Below, piece by piece: positions 32,473 through 42,805 of a stretch of DNA of 64,000 nucleotides. The notes beneath the pieces were generated by a model. The model saw nothing but the letters and a program-made list of their open reading frames with translations. It was not told the origin of the DNA and did not search any database. Source of the stretch: Methylobacter tundripaludum SV96 (GTDB taxonomy: Bacteria > Pseudomonadota > Gammaproteobacteria > Methylococcales > Methylomonadaceae); the NCBI RefSeq assembly GCF_000190755.2, contig NZ_JH109152.1, positions 2,047,837-2,111,836 of the forward strand. The letters run 5' to 3'. The stretch's first letter is position 1. Every line of letters begins with the position of its first letter. The translations under genes and the position numbers were made by a program.

Positions 32473-32891
32473 CAGGGCCGTAAGACCGATCCTGGCCGGA
32501 CTGCTGCGTCATTCGTGAAAGACCGAGTTTGTTAAGGGTTGTCAGATGCCTGCCCTCCTGCGCAAGACTGCAAGACGCGACAGAACTGGGTGGGCAGGCG
32601 TCGGACAAGCCTCGAGGGAGGAAACCGCGGGCTACGCAGCAGTGGACTAGAACAGGGGATGGACTATGGAGATTTAACAGGTGGCTGTACGGGTTAACCT
32701 GGCTCTCATGTTGGTCAGCCGAGGCCCGATATAGCCCAGTAGGTCCATCTCACAGTCTATGCGCCTGATTTTTCGTGGCGGTGGCGAGCAAAAAATAGGG
32801 ATTTTACGCCACCAGGCCAAGCCTTCCCGTATCGGCTCTAACCGCCGATAAACCAGTGGCAGGTGATTTGGCGTTTGGCAGGCACTTGTTT
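32473..32891. other. 419 bp without a supported gene
   Basis: GC-richer than its surroundings. A plus-strand frame at 32529-32768 has no recognisable product. It lies downstream of the IS91-type transposase and probably contains that element's end. Confidence 0.4.
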
Positions 32892-34091
32892 TCATGCCGT
32901 ACCTCGTTGCCAAGGTGGCGCTCGAATCGGCTGTTTGCGCGCTAAGATTTCGACGATGATCATGGCCGCACCGCAGTCGGGACAGGTGAAAGTCGGCTGG
33001 GCCGATTGTCCTACCGCATCGGTATCCCCACCGTTGAGTTCACTGTCGGTCGGCATAACCTGCAGTAGTTTACGTACCTGCGCAAGCTGTTCACGGCGGC
33101 CGCAATTGGCGAGCAAGCCATAATGACGAATGCGATGGAAGCCACTGGGCAACACATGCAACAGGAAGCGGCGGATAAACTCGTCGGTAGTGAGCGTCAT
33201 GGTTTTATGCCGCGTCTTGCCCTTGGCTCGGTAGTCTTTCCAGCGGAACGTGACGCCGCGCTCGTCCAGGGCAATCAGGCGTGAGTTGGCGATTGCCACC
33301 CGGTGGGTATAACGCGACAGATAAGCCAATACCGCCGAAGGCCCTGCAAACGGGCGTTTGGCGTAGACCACCCATTCGCACTTTTTAAGTGGCACGAGCC
33401 AATCAGCAAAGGCCGAGGCGTCAGCCAGATGGGCATGCTCACCGAAGAACTGCAATTGTCCTGCCGCCTGCGCTTTGCTGAGTTCTTCCAGAAAACGCCG
33501 TCGAAACAGCCGTGACAGCACGCGTACCGATAAAAAGAAGCCCGGTTTGCAAGCCACCCATCGCTTGCCGTCTACGGATAAGCCGCCGCCGGGAACGATG
33601 CCGTGCACATGCGGATGATGAGTTAACGCCGAGCCCCAGGTATGCAGAATCAAGGTGGCTCCGATCCGTGCGCCCAGATGTTTAGGGTCTGCGGCGATGG
33701 TGCGCAGCGTCTCGGCGGCAACCTCAAACAGCAAGCCATAGATCACTGACTTGTTGGTGTAAGCGATGGCGCTGATCGGCGCGGGCAAGGTGAACACCAG
33801 ATGGTAATAGTCCACCGGTAACAGATCGGCCTGCCGGGCTTCGAGCCACCGTTTAGCCGCACTGGCCTGGCATTTTGGGCAGTGCCGGTTACGGCAAGAG
33901 TTGTAGGCAATTTCGTCATGCTCACAGGCGGAGCAGTGCAACACATGCCCACCCAAGGTCGAGGTACGACACTGTTCGATGGCGGACATGACTTTCAGTT
34001 GCCCCAGACTTAAGTGGGTTTGCTGAGCTTGTCGCCAAGCGGGTCCGTGGGTGCGGAAGATATCCGCCACCTCCAGTGCGGGACGCACCAT
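32892..34091 (-). CDS. IS91-family HUH transposase
   Basis: 399 residues. N-terminal zinc-finger cluster (LHCSACEHDEIAYNSCRNRHCPKC), HUH motif HHPHVHGIVPGG, and the catalytic tyrosine region YLSRYTHRVAIAN. IS91-type enzymes move DNA by rolling-circle single-strand transfer and leave no target duplication. Follows the tyrosine recombinase gene with a 9-bp gap, the usual two-gene IS91 arrangement in many proteobacteria. Confidence 0.93.
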   Translation of the reverse strand: MVRPALEVADIFRTHGPAWRQAQQTHLSLGQLKVMSAIEQCRTSTLGGHVLHCSACEHDEIAYNSCRNRHCPKCQASAAKRWLEARQADLLPVDYYHLVFTLPAPISAIAYTNKSVIYGLLFEVAAETLRTIAADPKHLGARIGATLILHTWGSALTHHPHVHGIVPGGGLSVDGKRWVACKPGFFLSVRVLSRLFRRRFLEELSKAQAAGQLQFFGEHAHLADASAFADWLVPLKKCEWVVYAKRPFAGPSAVLAYLSRYTHRVAIANSRLIALDERGVTFRWKDYRAKGKTRHKTMTLTTDEFIRRFLLHVLPSGFHRIRHYGLLANCGRREQLAQVRKLLQVMPTDSELNGGDTDAVGQSAQPTFTCPDCGAAMIIVEILARKQPIRAPPWQRGTA

Positions 34092-34100
34092 GACCTTAGT

Positions 34101-34976
34101 CTACACCGGTTGCAATGTCTCCAGTGGACTGACCACCTCACGCAGGATATCGGTGGCTACCTGGGCATAGAGCGCCGTGGTCTCCAGCTTCTTGTGACCG
34201 AGTAACACCTGGATCACCCGAATATCCACCTTCTGTTCCAGCAAATGAGTGGCAAAGCTGTGCCTCAGCGTATGCATCGATACCCGCTTGTCAATTCGCG
34301 CCGCCTCAGCAGCGGCATGGATGGCCCGGTTGAGTTGACGGGTGCTGAGTGGATCGATGGGGTCCAAGCCAGGAAATAGCCAGCCACCTTGGAGCATTTT
34401 GCCTTGTGCATGGGCAAACTTCCACCAGGCGCGCAACCGTTCCAACAGCACCGGCGACAGCATGGCATAACGATCCTTGCTGCCTTTACCCTGTTCGATG
34501 CGCAGCGTCATACGCTGGCTGTCGATATCACCGACCTTCAGCGACACCACCTCGCTGGCACGTAAGCCGGCGCCGTAAGCCACCGATAACGCTGTCTGGT
34601 GCTTGAGATTGTCAACGGCGGCGATCAGGCGAGCCACCTCTTCACGACTCAATACCACCGGCAGTTTGTGAGGTACATGCACCGGGTGCATCTTAGTCAA
34701 CAACTCAGGGCGGTCTAGCGTCGTTTCAAAGAGAAACTTGAGCCCGGTGAGGGTCGCATTCAATGAAATCGGCGAAATACCGTGATCAACCAAGTGCAAT
34801 TGATAACGGCGTAAATCTTCGACGCTGGCTGTATCAGGCGAACGTCCCAGGAAACCCGCGAATCGTTTCACAACACGGATATAACTGGCCTGGGTTTTGG
34901 GGGAAAGTTTGCGCATCCGCATGTCGTCGATCATACGTTGGCGCAACGGGGTAATGGGTTTACTTGTCGAAGTCAT
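34101..34976 (-). CDS. Tyrosine recombinase associated with IS91-like element
   Basis: 291 residues from ATG 34976 (MTSTSKPITPLRQRM), preceded by AGGAG; an upstream in-frame start at 35015 is unlikely. N-terminal SAM-like core-binding domain and catalytic domain with GAGLRASEV (Arg), HTLRHSFATHLLE (His-x-x-Arg), LGHKKLETTALYAQV (His and nucleophile Tyr). Partner of the transposase downstream; its role in IS91-type movement is not settled. Confidence 0.93.
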   Translation of the reverse strand: MTSTSKPITPLRQRMIDDMRMRKLSPKTQASYIRVVKRFAGFLGRSPDTASVEDLRRYQLHLVDHGISPISLNATLTGLKFLFETTLDRPELLTKMHPVHVPHKLPVVLSREEVARLIAAVDNLKHQTALSVAYGAGLRASEVVSLKVGDIDSQRMTLRIEQGKGSKDRYAMLSPVLLERLRAWWKFAHAQGKMLQGGWLFPGLDPIDPLSTRQLNRAIHAAAEAARIDKRVSMHTLRHSFATHLLEQKVDIRVIQVLLGHKKLETTALYAQVATDILREVVSPLETLQPV

Positions 34977-35399
34977 GACACTGCTCCTATCTTGAAACAA
35001 GGCGGATTGCCTCATTCCTTAACATAGGAAACAGTCACACTCTTTCAACCACCCTCAAGCTTATGATCGCAGCCTCAATACCGCGTGAGCGGTTTAGTCC
35101 AACGACCCACAACTGCCGGTCGACTATACTTTTTACGCTTCACTAAACCGGACAGTCGTGACTTACCCCAAAACGACCTGATGCGGTCACTCATTGATAG
35201 TAACCGTCGGGCTGTTGATTGCGGGTTAAAGTGTCCAAGCCCCAGGGCTGGCACCAGTAGAAATTTGACTATTTAACAACCGCATTAGTTGAAACGGATA
35301 AATCTTTTTGTTGTGCCAAAAATCAAGATCTTTGACGCAACTTTTCACCTTTGATAAAACAACGACTTAATTGTGTCATAAATCAGGGGCAAAAAGACC

Positions 35400-35531
35400 A
35401 TGAAAACCGGCTATGCGCGTGTGTCAACGGACGAGGAAAATTCGAGCCTACAAACTGACACACTCAAAGCGGAGGGGTGCGAAAAGATTTTTACCGACAA
35501 AGCAAGCGGGGCGAAAGCCAAGCGGTTATAA
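35400..35531 (+). pseudogene. N-terminal remnant of a serine resolvase
   Basis: 43 codons, [20 protein letters not shown] continuing to a stop. YARVST carries the catalytic serine and matches the first strand of Tn3-type resolvases. The remaining 140 or so residues are absent, so it is non-functional and marks an earlier mobile element in the TnA cargo. Confidence 0.85.
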
Positions 35532-35577
35532 TTGGCAAAGTGCCTAAAGGCTATTACTTTAAATAAACCACTACATT

Positions 35578-38061
35578 ATGGATAATTTTCGGTTATTGAT
35601 AGAACAACATATGGATGTGGTGTTTTTTACTTACGGCTTAGCATTTTTTGCCCTTGGTTTGGCTATTCTGGTTCAACCCAAAGAAGAAAGTCGTTATGAA
35701 ATCTCACAATTAGCCGGATGGTTGGCTTCCTTTGGGTTGGTTCATGGCACCTTGGAGTGGCTGAGTCTTTGGAAGATAATCCATGGCGATAGTGCGGTGC
35801 TATCCCTGTTGAATATTGTTTTTCTGTTGGTGTCTTATGTTTTTCTTTTTGAATTCGGACGCCGCTTGACGCGATCCATTCTAGACAAAATTCCCTCTAT
35901 TCCGAATTTAGTCAAAAGGATGTTGGGAGCGCCTATTTACGGCGTGGTTGCACTGGCTTTCCTGTTCGAATTACTGACAGTTCCTGATCGGATGCTGGCA
36001 ATGACCATTGCTACCAGATATTTTCTGGGCTGCATCGGTTCATTTTTGACGGGTATAGGTTTTTTACTATCCATCAATAAAAAATCGTCCATGTACATAG
36101 AGAAATCAGTATTTTCGTGGTCAACGAAATATTTTGTTTTAGCTACCGCAGCTTTCTTCTTTTATGGCGTACTGAGCTGTTTTGTGGCGTATCCTGCTAA
36201 TATCGTCTCTGGGTCTGTTTTCAATGACCAATGGTTTCTTGAGAAATTTCACTTTCCTGTCCAAATGTTTCGGGCCGCCAGCGCAGTATTAGCTGCTATC
36301 GCGATTGGTAACATACTTCGATTATTCCATATGGAAGTTCGGGAGAAATTACTTTCTTCCTTGAAGTCGGCCAAGGAAGCCGAGGCCAAACTTCGCATCT
36401 CCGCCCATGCCTTTGACGTTCAGGAAGGAATTCTGATCACCGATACCAACAATGTCATTGTTCGGGTGAATAGAGCATTTACCCACATTACCGGCTACAC
36501 CACTGAAGATGTTATGGACAAGAACCCGCGCATACTTAGCTCAGGCCGTCAGAATACGTCCTTTTATGCCGCAATGTGGGAAAGCATCAACACCAACGGT
36601 GCATGGAAAGGGGAAGTCTGGAACCAAAAAAAGAATGGGGAGTATTATCTGGAGGATCTCACCGTCTCTGCGGTGAAAGACACACATGCCAACGTCACCC
36701 ATTATGTTGGCATATTGACCGACATCACCATGAACAGGGCGGCAGCTGATAAAATTGAGCATCAGGCATTCTACGATACCCTAACCGACCTGCCTAACCG
36801 ACTGATGCTTCGGGATAGGTTAACGCCAGCACTAGCCTTAAGCCAGCGTAACAACCATAATGGTGCCTTGCTGTTTATCGATTTGGATAATTTCAAGACA
36901 CTTAACGATACTCTCGGTCATGACATTGGCGACTTGCTGTTACAGCAGGTTGCCGAGCGTTTGGTGGCCTGTGTGCGTGAAGGTGACACCGTTGCTCGTC
37001 TTGGCGGTGATGAATTTGTGATAATGCTGGAAGACTTGAGCGAGCATGCCAATGAAGCCATAGTGCAAATTGAGGTCATCGGCAATAAAGTTTTGGGCGT
37101 CTTCAGCCAGTCATTCAAGCTTACCACGCACAATTACCACTGTACTCCCAGCATCGGCATTACTTTGTTCAAGGGGCAAAATCTGACCATAGACGAGTTA
37201 TTGAAACAAGCGGATATTGCCATGTATCAAGCCAAGGCATCAGGCCGCAATGCCATGTGTTTTTTCGATCCGCAAATGCAGACCAACATTACCAACCGCG
37301 TGGCGCTTGAAAAGGACTTAAAATTGGCACTGGCTGAAAACCAATTTATGCTTTATTACCAACCGCAAGTCTTGCACAGCCAAAAAATTATTGGCGCTGA
37401 GGCATTGATCCGCTGGCATCATCCACAACGCGGATTGGTTCCCCCTGTTGATTTTATTCCGCTAGCCGAGGAAACTGGCTTGATATTACCGATTGGCCAG
37501 TGGGTGCTGGAAACTGCTTGCGCTCAGATCAAAAGTTGGGAAGACAATGAACATACCCGACATCTACAAATTGCCGTCAACGTAAGCGCACGTCAGTTTC
37601 ATCAGACCGACTTTGTTGAGCAAGTCAGTCACATTCTAAGCCATAATGACATCAACCCAGCCAATCTTAAACTGGAATTAACCGAAAGCCTGGTGCTTGG
37701 CGACATTAACAACACCATACTCAAGATGCGTAAACTACGGGAAATCGGTATCCGCTTTTCTATGGATGATTTTGGAACGGGCTATTCTTCATTATCAAGC
37801 CTGAAGAAACTGCCCATCAACCAGCTTAAGATTGATCAAAGTTTTATCCGCGATATTACAAGCGACCACGATGATGCCATCATCGTGCAAACCATCATTG
37901 CCATGGCGACGAGCCTGGGCATGGAAGTCATTGCAGAGGGCGTAGAAACGGAAGAGCAGCGCGCATTTTTGGAGTTACTCGGCTGCCCTGCCATACAGGG
38001 CTATCTGTTCGGTAGGCCAATGCCAATTGAGCAGTTTGAGGCGTTATTGAAGAAGGGCTGA
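35578..38061 (+). CDS. Membrane PAS-GGDEF-EAL cyclic-di-GMP protein, TnA cargo
   Basis: 827 residues. About seven hydrophobic segments in residues 15-250, PAS domain (270-390) with TDTNNVIVRVNRAF, GGDEF domain with intact RLGGDEFV (near 480), EAL domain with GAEALIRWHHP (near 605), NVSARQF, DDFGTGYSS and EGVET. Both enzymatic signatures are complete, unlike the relative at the window start. It could make or break cyclic di-GMP in response to a membrane or PAS signal. A signalling enzyme is uncommon cargo among otherwise defence-like genes. No clear ribosome site before the ATG. Confidence 0.93.
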   Translation: MDNFRLLIEQHMDVVFFTYGLAFFALGLAILVQPKEESRYEISQLAGWLASFGLVHGTLEWLSLWKIIHGDSAVLSLLNIVFLLVSYVFLFEFGRRLTRSILDKIPSIPNLVKRMLGAPIYGVVALAFLFELLTVPDRMLAMTIATRYFLGCIGSFLTGIGFLLSINKKSSMYIEKSVFSWSTKYFVLATAAFFFYGVLSCFVAYPANIVSGSVFNDQWFLEKFHFPVQMFRAASAVLAAIAIGNILRLFHMEVREKLLSSLKSAKEAEAKLRISAHAFDVQEGILITDTNNVIVRVNRAFTHITGYTTEDVMDKNPRILSSGRQNTSFYAAMWESINTNGAWKGEVWNQKKNGEYYLEDLTVSAVKDTHANVTHYVGILTDITMNRAAADKIEHQAFYDTLTDLPNRLMLRDRLTPALALSQRNNHNGALLFIDLDNFKTLNDTLGHDIGDLLLQQVAERLVACVREGDTVARLGGDEFVIMLEDLSEHANEAIVQIEVIGNKVLGVFSQSFKLTTHNYHCTPSIGITLFKGQNLTIDELLKQADIAMYQAKASGRNAMCFFDPQMQTNITNRVALEKDLKLALAENQFMLYYQPQVLHSQKIIGAEALIRWHHPQRGLVPPVDFIPLAEETGLILPIGQWVLETACAQIKSWEDNEHTRHLQIAVNVSARQFHQTDFVEQVSHILSHNDINPANLKLELTESLVLGDINNTILKMRKLREIGIRFSMDDFGTGYSSLSSLKKLPINQLKIDQSFIRDITSDHDDAIIVQTIIAMATSLGMEVIAEGVETEEQRAFLELLGCPAIQGYLFGRPMPIEQFEALLKKG

Positions 38062-38161
38062 TTGCCTTTGGTGAGTAAGTTGAATATTAGATATTTCGAC
38101 GGTCTAATGGTTGATGCCGGTTAAAATTTGATAATTTATAGCTTGTTACGTCTGCGCATGT

Positions 38162-38500
38162 ATGACCAGATTAGTTTTGGTTCAAGTTATTAATTATCCA
38201 AGTTTTTCAGTCCATTTCCCTGATCAAAATTCAATCGGTACGGATGGTCAATTTCAAATCGGCGCCAATACATTGTCCGTCTTACGATTAACCTTCTTCG
38301 GCAAATTGCCGATATTCATCATCATAAAGCGGCCAGTCGCGACCGGCAGAAATTGGCCGACTCTTGCCAGTCACGACAGACAGGACTCGACCCACTGCTG
38401 TCATTCGGATATAGATTTAAGCTTCCCGATACCGGTCATTGGTAAGGTAGAAATTTCGACACAAAGCCGCTGCTGAACATTGGCGAAAAATAATAATCTA
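38162..38500. repeat. Cluster of dispersed repeats between cargo genes
   Basis: Contains CATCATAAAGCGGCCAGTCG (38319-38338) and the following GGCCGACTCTTGCCAGTCACG, repeated with changes at 43048-43110. It also holds CATTCGGATATAGATTTAAG and CTTCCCGATACC (38403-38434), which recur inverted at 48356-48390. A frame at 38162-38476 only reflects this repeat and is not called. Confidence 0.65.
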
Positions 38501-38567
38501 ATGGAGTTAAATCATCCCCGGCAAAGCAAAGGATTTAACTTTACTCTGCCCCCAGTTATTTCAGTTA

Positions 38568-41171
38568 TTATTTTCGCCGTTTCTCCGTCACCTTGCTTCT
38601 CTGCTCAACCGCATCCCGCCAAGTCTCCAGTGCCATGATGTCAGTCAGCAGTTCATCCGGTTCAGGCACGGCAACGCCTCCCATAAGCGCTTTGTCGTGT
38701 GCAGCATGGTTGGAACACTTCTTCATTCCGGTAAACACTTGGGTAAAGTCGTCATCCTCAACGACAACCCCGGCCAACCGTAGTGTCTCAATGCCCTTGC
38801 GGAAACGAAGAACCACATTGCGCAGGAGCACTTCTTCGACTGCACGCTCCCAAGTTATACGCAAATGAGAATAGGCATCCACTGTTTGCTTGCGATGTTC
38901 TTGTTCTTCACCGACCCTGTGTAACTTGGCGATGGTTTGGTGCCATGCTTTTAACGTGCCAATCCGCTGGTTTGTTTTTTGGCCTTCAAATGGAAGCCCC
39001 GGATCAGCTATGCCAAAACCTTCTGCTCGACGGGTGAGGCTCTGGGTGGTGATGGGCATACTTGCTGCCTTGGCTTCCTCATCAAGAATGCAGAGAAAGT
39101 AAATGTCGTGAGTGAACACGATGACTTGGCGATGCGCGGCTTCTGCCGCCAAGCGTTTTGCCACAAGCTCGCGTCGGCGATGGTCGAGCGAGGATACCGG
39201 GTCATCAAACACGATGCCGCCTTTGCCATTGCTCAGGCCGACCTCTGCGAGGAATGAGCCGATGGCAATGGCGCGCTGCTCGCCTTCGCTCAGGATTTCG
39301 CCGGGGTTGCGGCTCTGCGGCAGTTCCAGTTTGAGCTTGTGCAGTGGCTTTCCCTTGTCCGAGCGAGTCTGCAACATGACGCAGAGCGAGCCTACGCCCA
39401 ATGCTTTGAATTCCCGGTTAAGCGCATCGGCGAGTTCCTTGGAGACGGCCTTGGCCGCCAGTTCCGATGCCTTCAGGGAAATAGATCGTGTATCAACAGC
39501 CGACAAGCATTGCTTGAGTTTAGCCTGATGACCGAGTCGCGACACGGCAGTGGCTACAGCATCTTTTACCTGACTCAGCCGCACCCGTGCATCAAGTTCA
39601 TTAAACTGTTTTTGCAGCGCGTAGCGGGCGACTTCGTCCGAAGCCTTCTCCAGCGTTTCGGCTTCGACATTTAGTTTGTCGGCCAGCGCCTGAAGCTGCG
39701 CTGCCGGGCTGGGCAAGGCTTCGTCTGTGCCATCCCACTGATGCGAGATCACGGCTGCCTTGATGGCCTCTTGCCGGGCAGTCAGCGCCTGCTCGAAGGC
39801 TCGCGAGTCCGTGGCAAGCTTCGCATCCATGCCCGCAATTTCACCATAGGTCACATCGTCGATATTCAGTGTCAAGGCGAGTGCAGCAAATTGCTGGTAT
39901 TCGGCGAACAAGGCGATGCGGCGCGCCTGCGAAGTTTTTTCCACTTCCTGCTGGATGAATGCCTCAAAGCGCAGCAAGCGCGCCGCACCCTCCGCGAGCG
40001 GCTGCTGGCAGAGCGGGCATGGCGTATTCGCGCCAAGATTGGGAAAGGTTTTGCCGGGGTGGGATTCGAGCGTGAATTTGCGGGCAGCATCGAACAGTTC
40101 GCGCCATGCTTCACCGCCAGTACCCGGAAGCAAGTTTTCGCCTTCCTTGAATTGCTTGGCTGCGAGTGTAGCCGCAGCTTGTGCCACGCGGTAGCTTTCT
40201 GCCAAGCCGCATAGCCTGGCGACCACTGCCTGATCTACCAACGCACCTTTGGCGGCTGCATTAGATGCAATGGCAGCGATGCGACGTGCGCGCAAACGCA
40301 ACTGGCTGGCCTTTTCCTTCGGGTTATTTTCCTTCAGGCTCTTGTTCAATTCGACATGCTTGGCGAGTGTTTCAGGTGATAGCGTAGCCAGTACATCAAT
40401 TTGAGCTGTCGTTGTCTTGGTCGACAGATTTGCAATAAATTTGCCGACTGGCGTGTCGCCTTGCAGCGGCGCGAATGTGGCGAGGTCGGCGGCGGATTGC
40501 GCGTGTTCAGCCTCGATCAGTGTCTTCAGTTGCCGACAGACCTTTGCCAACCCCTCGAAAACATCCAGCCCGTAAGGCACATAAGAAAAATCATCCTCGC
40601 TGTCAAGATAGGCACGAGCACAGCGCGAATCGAATATCGCGAGCGACGACAGTTCAGGAGGAGATGTCTTGCCGTTTGTCCAGCACACATCATCTTGTGC
40701 AACACCATTGATAGCGATCTCGAAGACCGCTTCGGCAGCAGCAGTTTTGTCAGCAGGCAGGTTTGCATTCGGATGAATTGTTTCCATTTGGTCGCGCGCA
40801 CGGCAAGCGCGCTTGAGCACGCGCGAGTACCCTGACTTGCCCGATCCGTTATCGCCGTAAATGACGGTCAGTCCGCTGGCACCGAATGACAGATGTTGGT
40901 TTTCGGCAATCGCGTTGACGTGCCGAAAATTCTTCATCGCACGCAATTCGACGTGGGTCGAATTCTGTACCGGTGCAGGAATCTGGTCGGCAGTCAGCGG
41001 TTTCGGTGTGCGAGCTTTAGAATCGGATATGCCGTGCGCTGACTTGAGCAGCGCGAACAAATCGGCTTCGTCATCTGGCGTTAGAGTTTGCTTTGCAAGC
41101 AATCGCGCAACGGCGTCGCTCTGCCATGCAGGGAGCGATTGTGTCCATTTTAGGATTTCATGAAGTAGCAC
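38568..41171 (-). CDS. AAA_13/SMC-like ATPase, putative defence effector partner
   Basis: About 867 residues; starts GTG 41171 or TTG 41174, behind AAGGA. Walker A VIYGDNGSGKSGYSRVL (near 105) and ABC signature LSEGEQRAIAIGSFL, Walker B GGIVFDDPVSSLDH and switch VIVFTHD near 640-690 flank a long coiled-coil part with CPLCQQ (near 385), a zinc-hook-like motif. This is the architecture of the RloC/PrrC-type AAA_13 group, but I see no PrrC-like nuclease domain. The C-terminal 120 residues are conserved-looking and unassigned. Separated by about 10 bp from the upstream lipase-like gene, so the two form an operon. Confidence 0.85.
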   Translation of the reverse strand: MLLHEILKWTQSLPAWQSDAVARLLAKQTLTPDDEADLFALLKSAHGISDSKARTPKPLTADQIPAPVQNSTHVELRAMKNFRHVNAIAENQHLSFGASGLTVIYGDNGSGKSGYSRVLKRACRARDQMETIHPNANLPADKTAAAEAVFEIAINGVAQDDVCWTNGKTSPPELSSLAIFDSRCARAYLDSEDDFSYVPYGLDVFEGLAKVCRQLKTLIEAEHAQSAADLATFAPLQGDTPVGKFIANLSTKTTTAQIDVLATLSPETLAKHVELNKSLKENNPKEKASQLRLRARRIAAIASNAAAKGALVDQAVVARLCGLAESYRVAQAAATLAAKQFKEGENLLPGTGGEAWRELFDAARKFTLESHPGKTFPNLGANTPCPLCQQPLAEGAARLLRFEAFIQQEVEKTSQARRIALFAEYQQFAALALTLNIDDVTYGEIAGMDAKLATDSRAFEQALTARQEAIKAAVISHQWDGTDEALPSPAAQLQALADKLNVEAETLEKASDEVARYALQKQFNELDARVRLSQVKDAVATAVSRLGHQAKLKQCLSAVDTRSISLKASELAAKAVSKELADALNREFKALGVGSLCVMLQTRSDKGKPLHKLKLELPQSRNPGEILSEGEQRAIAIGSFLAEVGLSNGKGGIVFDDPVSSLDHRRRELVAKRLAAEAAHRQVIVFTHDIYFLCILDEEAKAASMPITTQSLTRRAEGFGIADPGLPFEGQKTNQRIGTLKAWHQTIAKLHRVGEEQEHRKQTVDAYSHLRITWERAVEEVLLRNVVLRFRKGIETLRLAGVVVEDDDFTQVFTGMKKCSNHAAHDKALMGGVAVPEPDELLTDIMALETWRDAVEQRSKVTEKRRK

Positions 41172-41182
41172 CAAAGCATTCC

Positions 41183-42805
41183 TTATGGCAAAAATGAAAT
41201 GAGTTCATTTTTGGTTTCATCTTGATCGAAGAAATTGATATGCCAAACCTTACCTTGGCTACCAGTGGGTGAGCCGAAGGGTAATGCGTCGTGATCGCGC
41301 ATTCCTGGATAGCTATGAAGGTATTTACTGCTGGCGCTGGCACCTTCATAAGGCACTACCAAATCATTCGCAGCCCCATCGAATACGCCAGCATCCCATA
41401 AGATTTCCTCGATAAGTTTGGGGGGTAGGAAGCGAATATCGTAATTGGCTCTGATGTAGTGATACTCTATGGCTGCCGTTTGACCATAACCGTTTAACGT
41501 GGCTATCTCACTGCCCGTTGGATTCATTGCCTCGACTCCCGGCATTTTCTGGGCAACGGTCGCCAGTAATTTTAGTACTATCAAAATTCCACTGGTAAAG
41601 CCCGCTGGGGCACCTCCAAAACACCAGAAGAGCATATTGAGACGACGGAACAAGCGATTGGTATTTTTCGCTTCCGCCAATTGGGAGCCCAAGCATGCCC
41701 CTGCAACAAAGGCTATTTTATTGATGCGTATCCCTTGTTGGGCTAGCTGCCTCCGGTTGCTGGGATTCTCAATGAAGTTTCGAACTACACCCGCCCCACG
41801 GCTATGGCAAATGATGTCCAGTTCGACATCATGCAGGTTATTTAGATTAGCCAGTAGATCCGTAGCGTTTTGGGACGTGGTTTTGGATAATGTGTAGTGA
41901 TCCCATGCGAGTATATTTTGAGCATATCTCTGATGCAGGTGAGTCATAAACACAGGGTCATTCAGGATTCCTGTAAAAGCGCCTTTGGTAGAGCTGAGAA
42001 TGCCATGGCATAGCAATAACGCTCTATTCCCCTGCATCTGTTGCAAATCTTGAGGGGTTGCTTCTCGTGTATCGCCGTCGGCGAGTATGATCTGCAGCTG
42101 CTCATTTCCACCTGTATTACGCTTTAAGCGGCGATCTGCCTTTTTGGCGAAGTACTCAGCCAGACCGAAAAGTTCATCGCGGAGCATGGGATGAAGTCCA
42201 AGCAGAGGCCATAGCTGATACGGGCGGCGAAGATGGTGGAGAATCTTATTATCTTCAAAGCTAAAAACACCGAAGGTCAGTTGTTGCCCATCTTCCCATT
42301 GACTTATTTGCTCTAGAAAATTCACCCGACCATCGGGCGTAGTTATTAGTAGTTCAGTTCGCGTAAATTCTCTGGTGGATGAAACAAGTGGGATGTCGAA
42401 ATAAATGGCCGCATTCCCTAGATTCGGCTCAAAAAAAGAACTGGTGTCTAAGGTAGGGTTGGCAACGGCCCAATCAACCAGTGACGTTCTATCATTATCC
42501 AGAATTAGCACAATGTAGCCTTTCACATACCATTGCTTTGGGTTCTGTAGCGTAAGTTCGATATGCAATCTTGGAGGAATGCCGGATAAAAGCCCATGTT
42601 TCTTTTCTGCGGCATCTATAGTGAATAGAGTGTTACCTATTAAGCGGTAGTTTTCCTCACCTAGCTCTAGCCAGATCCCTTCTTGAGGTGGTTCCTCAGT
42701 GCGGATTGTGTCTCCGCGAAAGAAAGATGTGCCTGAAGCCAATCTCACTTGATATCCATCGAACTCAAACGATGGATTTTCTCCTTCTCTGTTGAAGAAT
42801 GCCAT
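41183..42805 (-). CDS. Alpha/beta-hydrolase (lipase/esterase-like), operon with the AAA_13 ATPase
   Basis: 540 residues. The first 230 residues lack a known motif. The hydrolase part has LLLCHGILSS (oxyanion loop, near 265), nucleophile elbow DIICHSRGAG (near 335, cysteine in place of the first glycine of GxSxG), acid NDLVVPYEGAS (near 490) and a final histidine region MRDHDALPF/KVWHINFF. Strong ribosome site (AAGGAG) before ATG 42805. Its substrate is unknown; membrane lipid is plausible if it is a phage-triggered effector. Pairing with an SMC-like ATPase suggests sensor plus effector. Confidence 0.82.
   Translation of the reverse strand: MAFFNREGENPSFEFDGYQVRLASGTSFFRGDTIRTEEPPQEGIWLELGEENYRLIGNTLFTIDAAEKKHGLLSGIPPRLHIELTLQNPKQWYVKGYIVLILDNDRTSLVDWAVANPTLDTSSFFEPNLGNAAIYFDIPLVSSTREFTRTELLITTPDGRVNFLEQISQWEDGQQLTFGVFSFEDNKILHHLRRPYQLWPLLGLHPMLRDELFGLAEYFAKKADRRLKRNTGGNEQLQIILADGDTREATPQDLQQMQGNRALLLCHGILSSTKGAFTGILNDPVFMTHLHQRYAQNILAWDHYTLSKTTSQNATDLLANLNNLHDVELDIICHSRGAGVVRNFIENPSNRRQLAQQGIRINKIAFVAGACLGSQLAEAKNTNRLFRRLNMLFWCFGGAPAGFTSGILIVLKLLATVAQKMPGVEAMNPTGSEIATLNGYGQTAAIEYHYIRANYDIRFLPPKLIEEILWDAGVFDGAANDLVVPYEGASASSKYLHSYPGMRDHDALPFGSPTGSQGKVWHINFFDQDETKNELISFLP

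Noticed and set aside
38162..38476. Open frame of 104 codons
   Set aside because: Lies wholly in dispersed repeats with a composition unlike protein.
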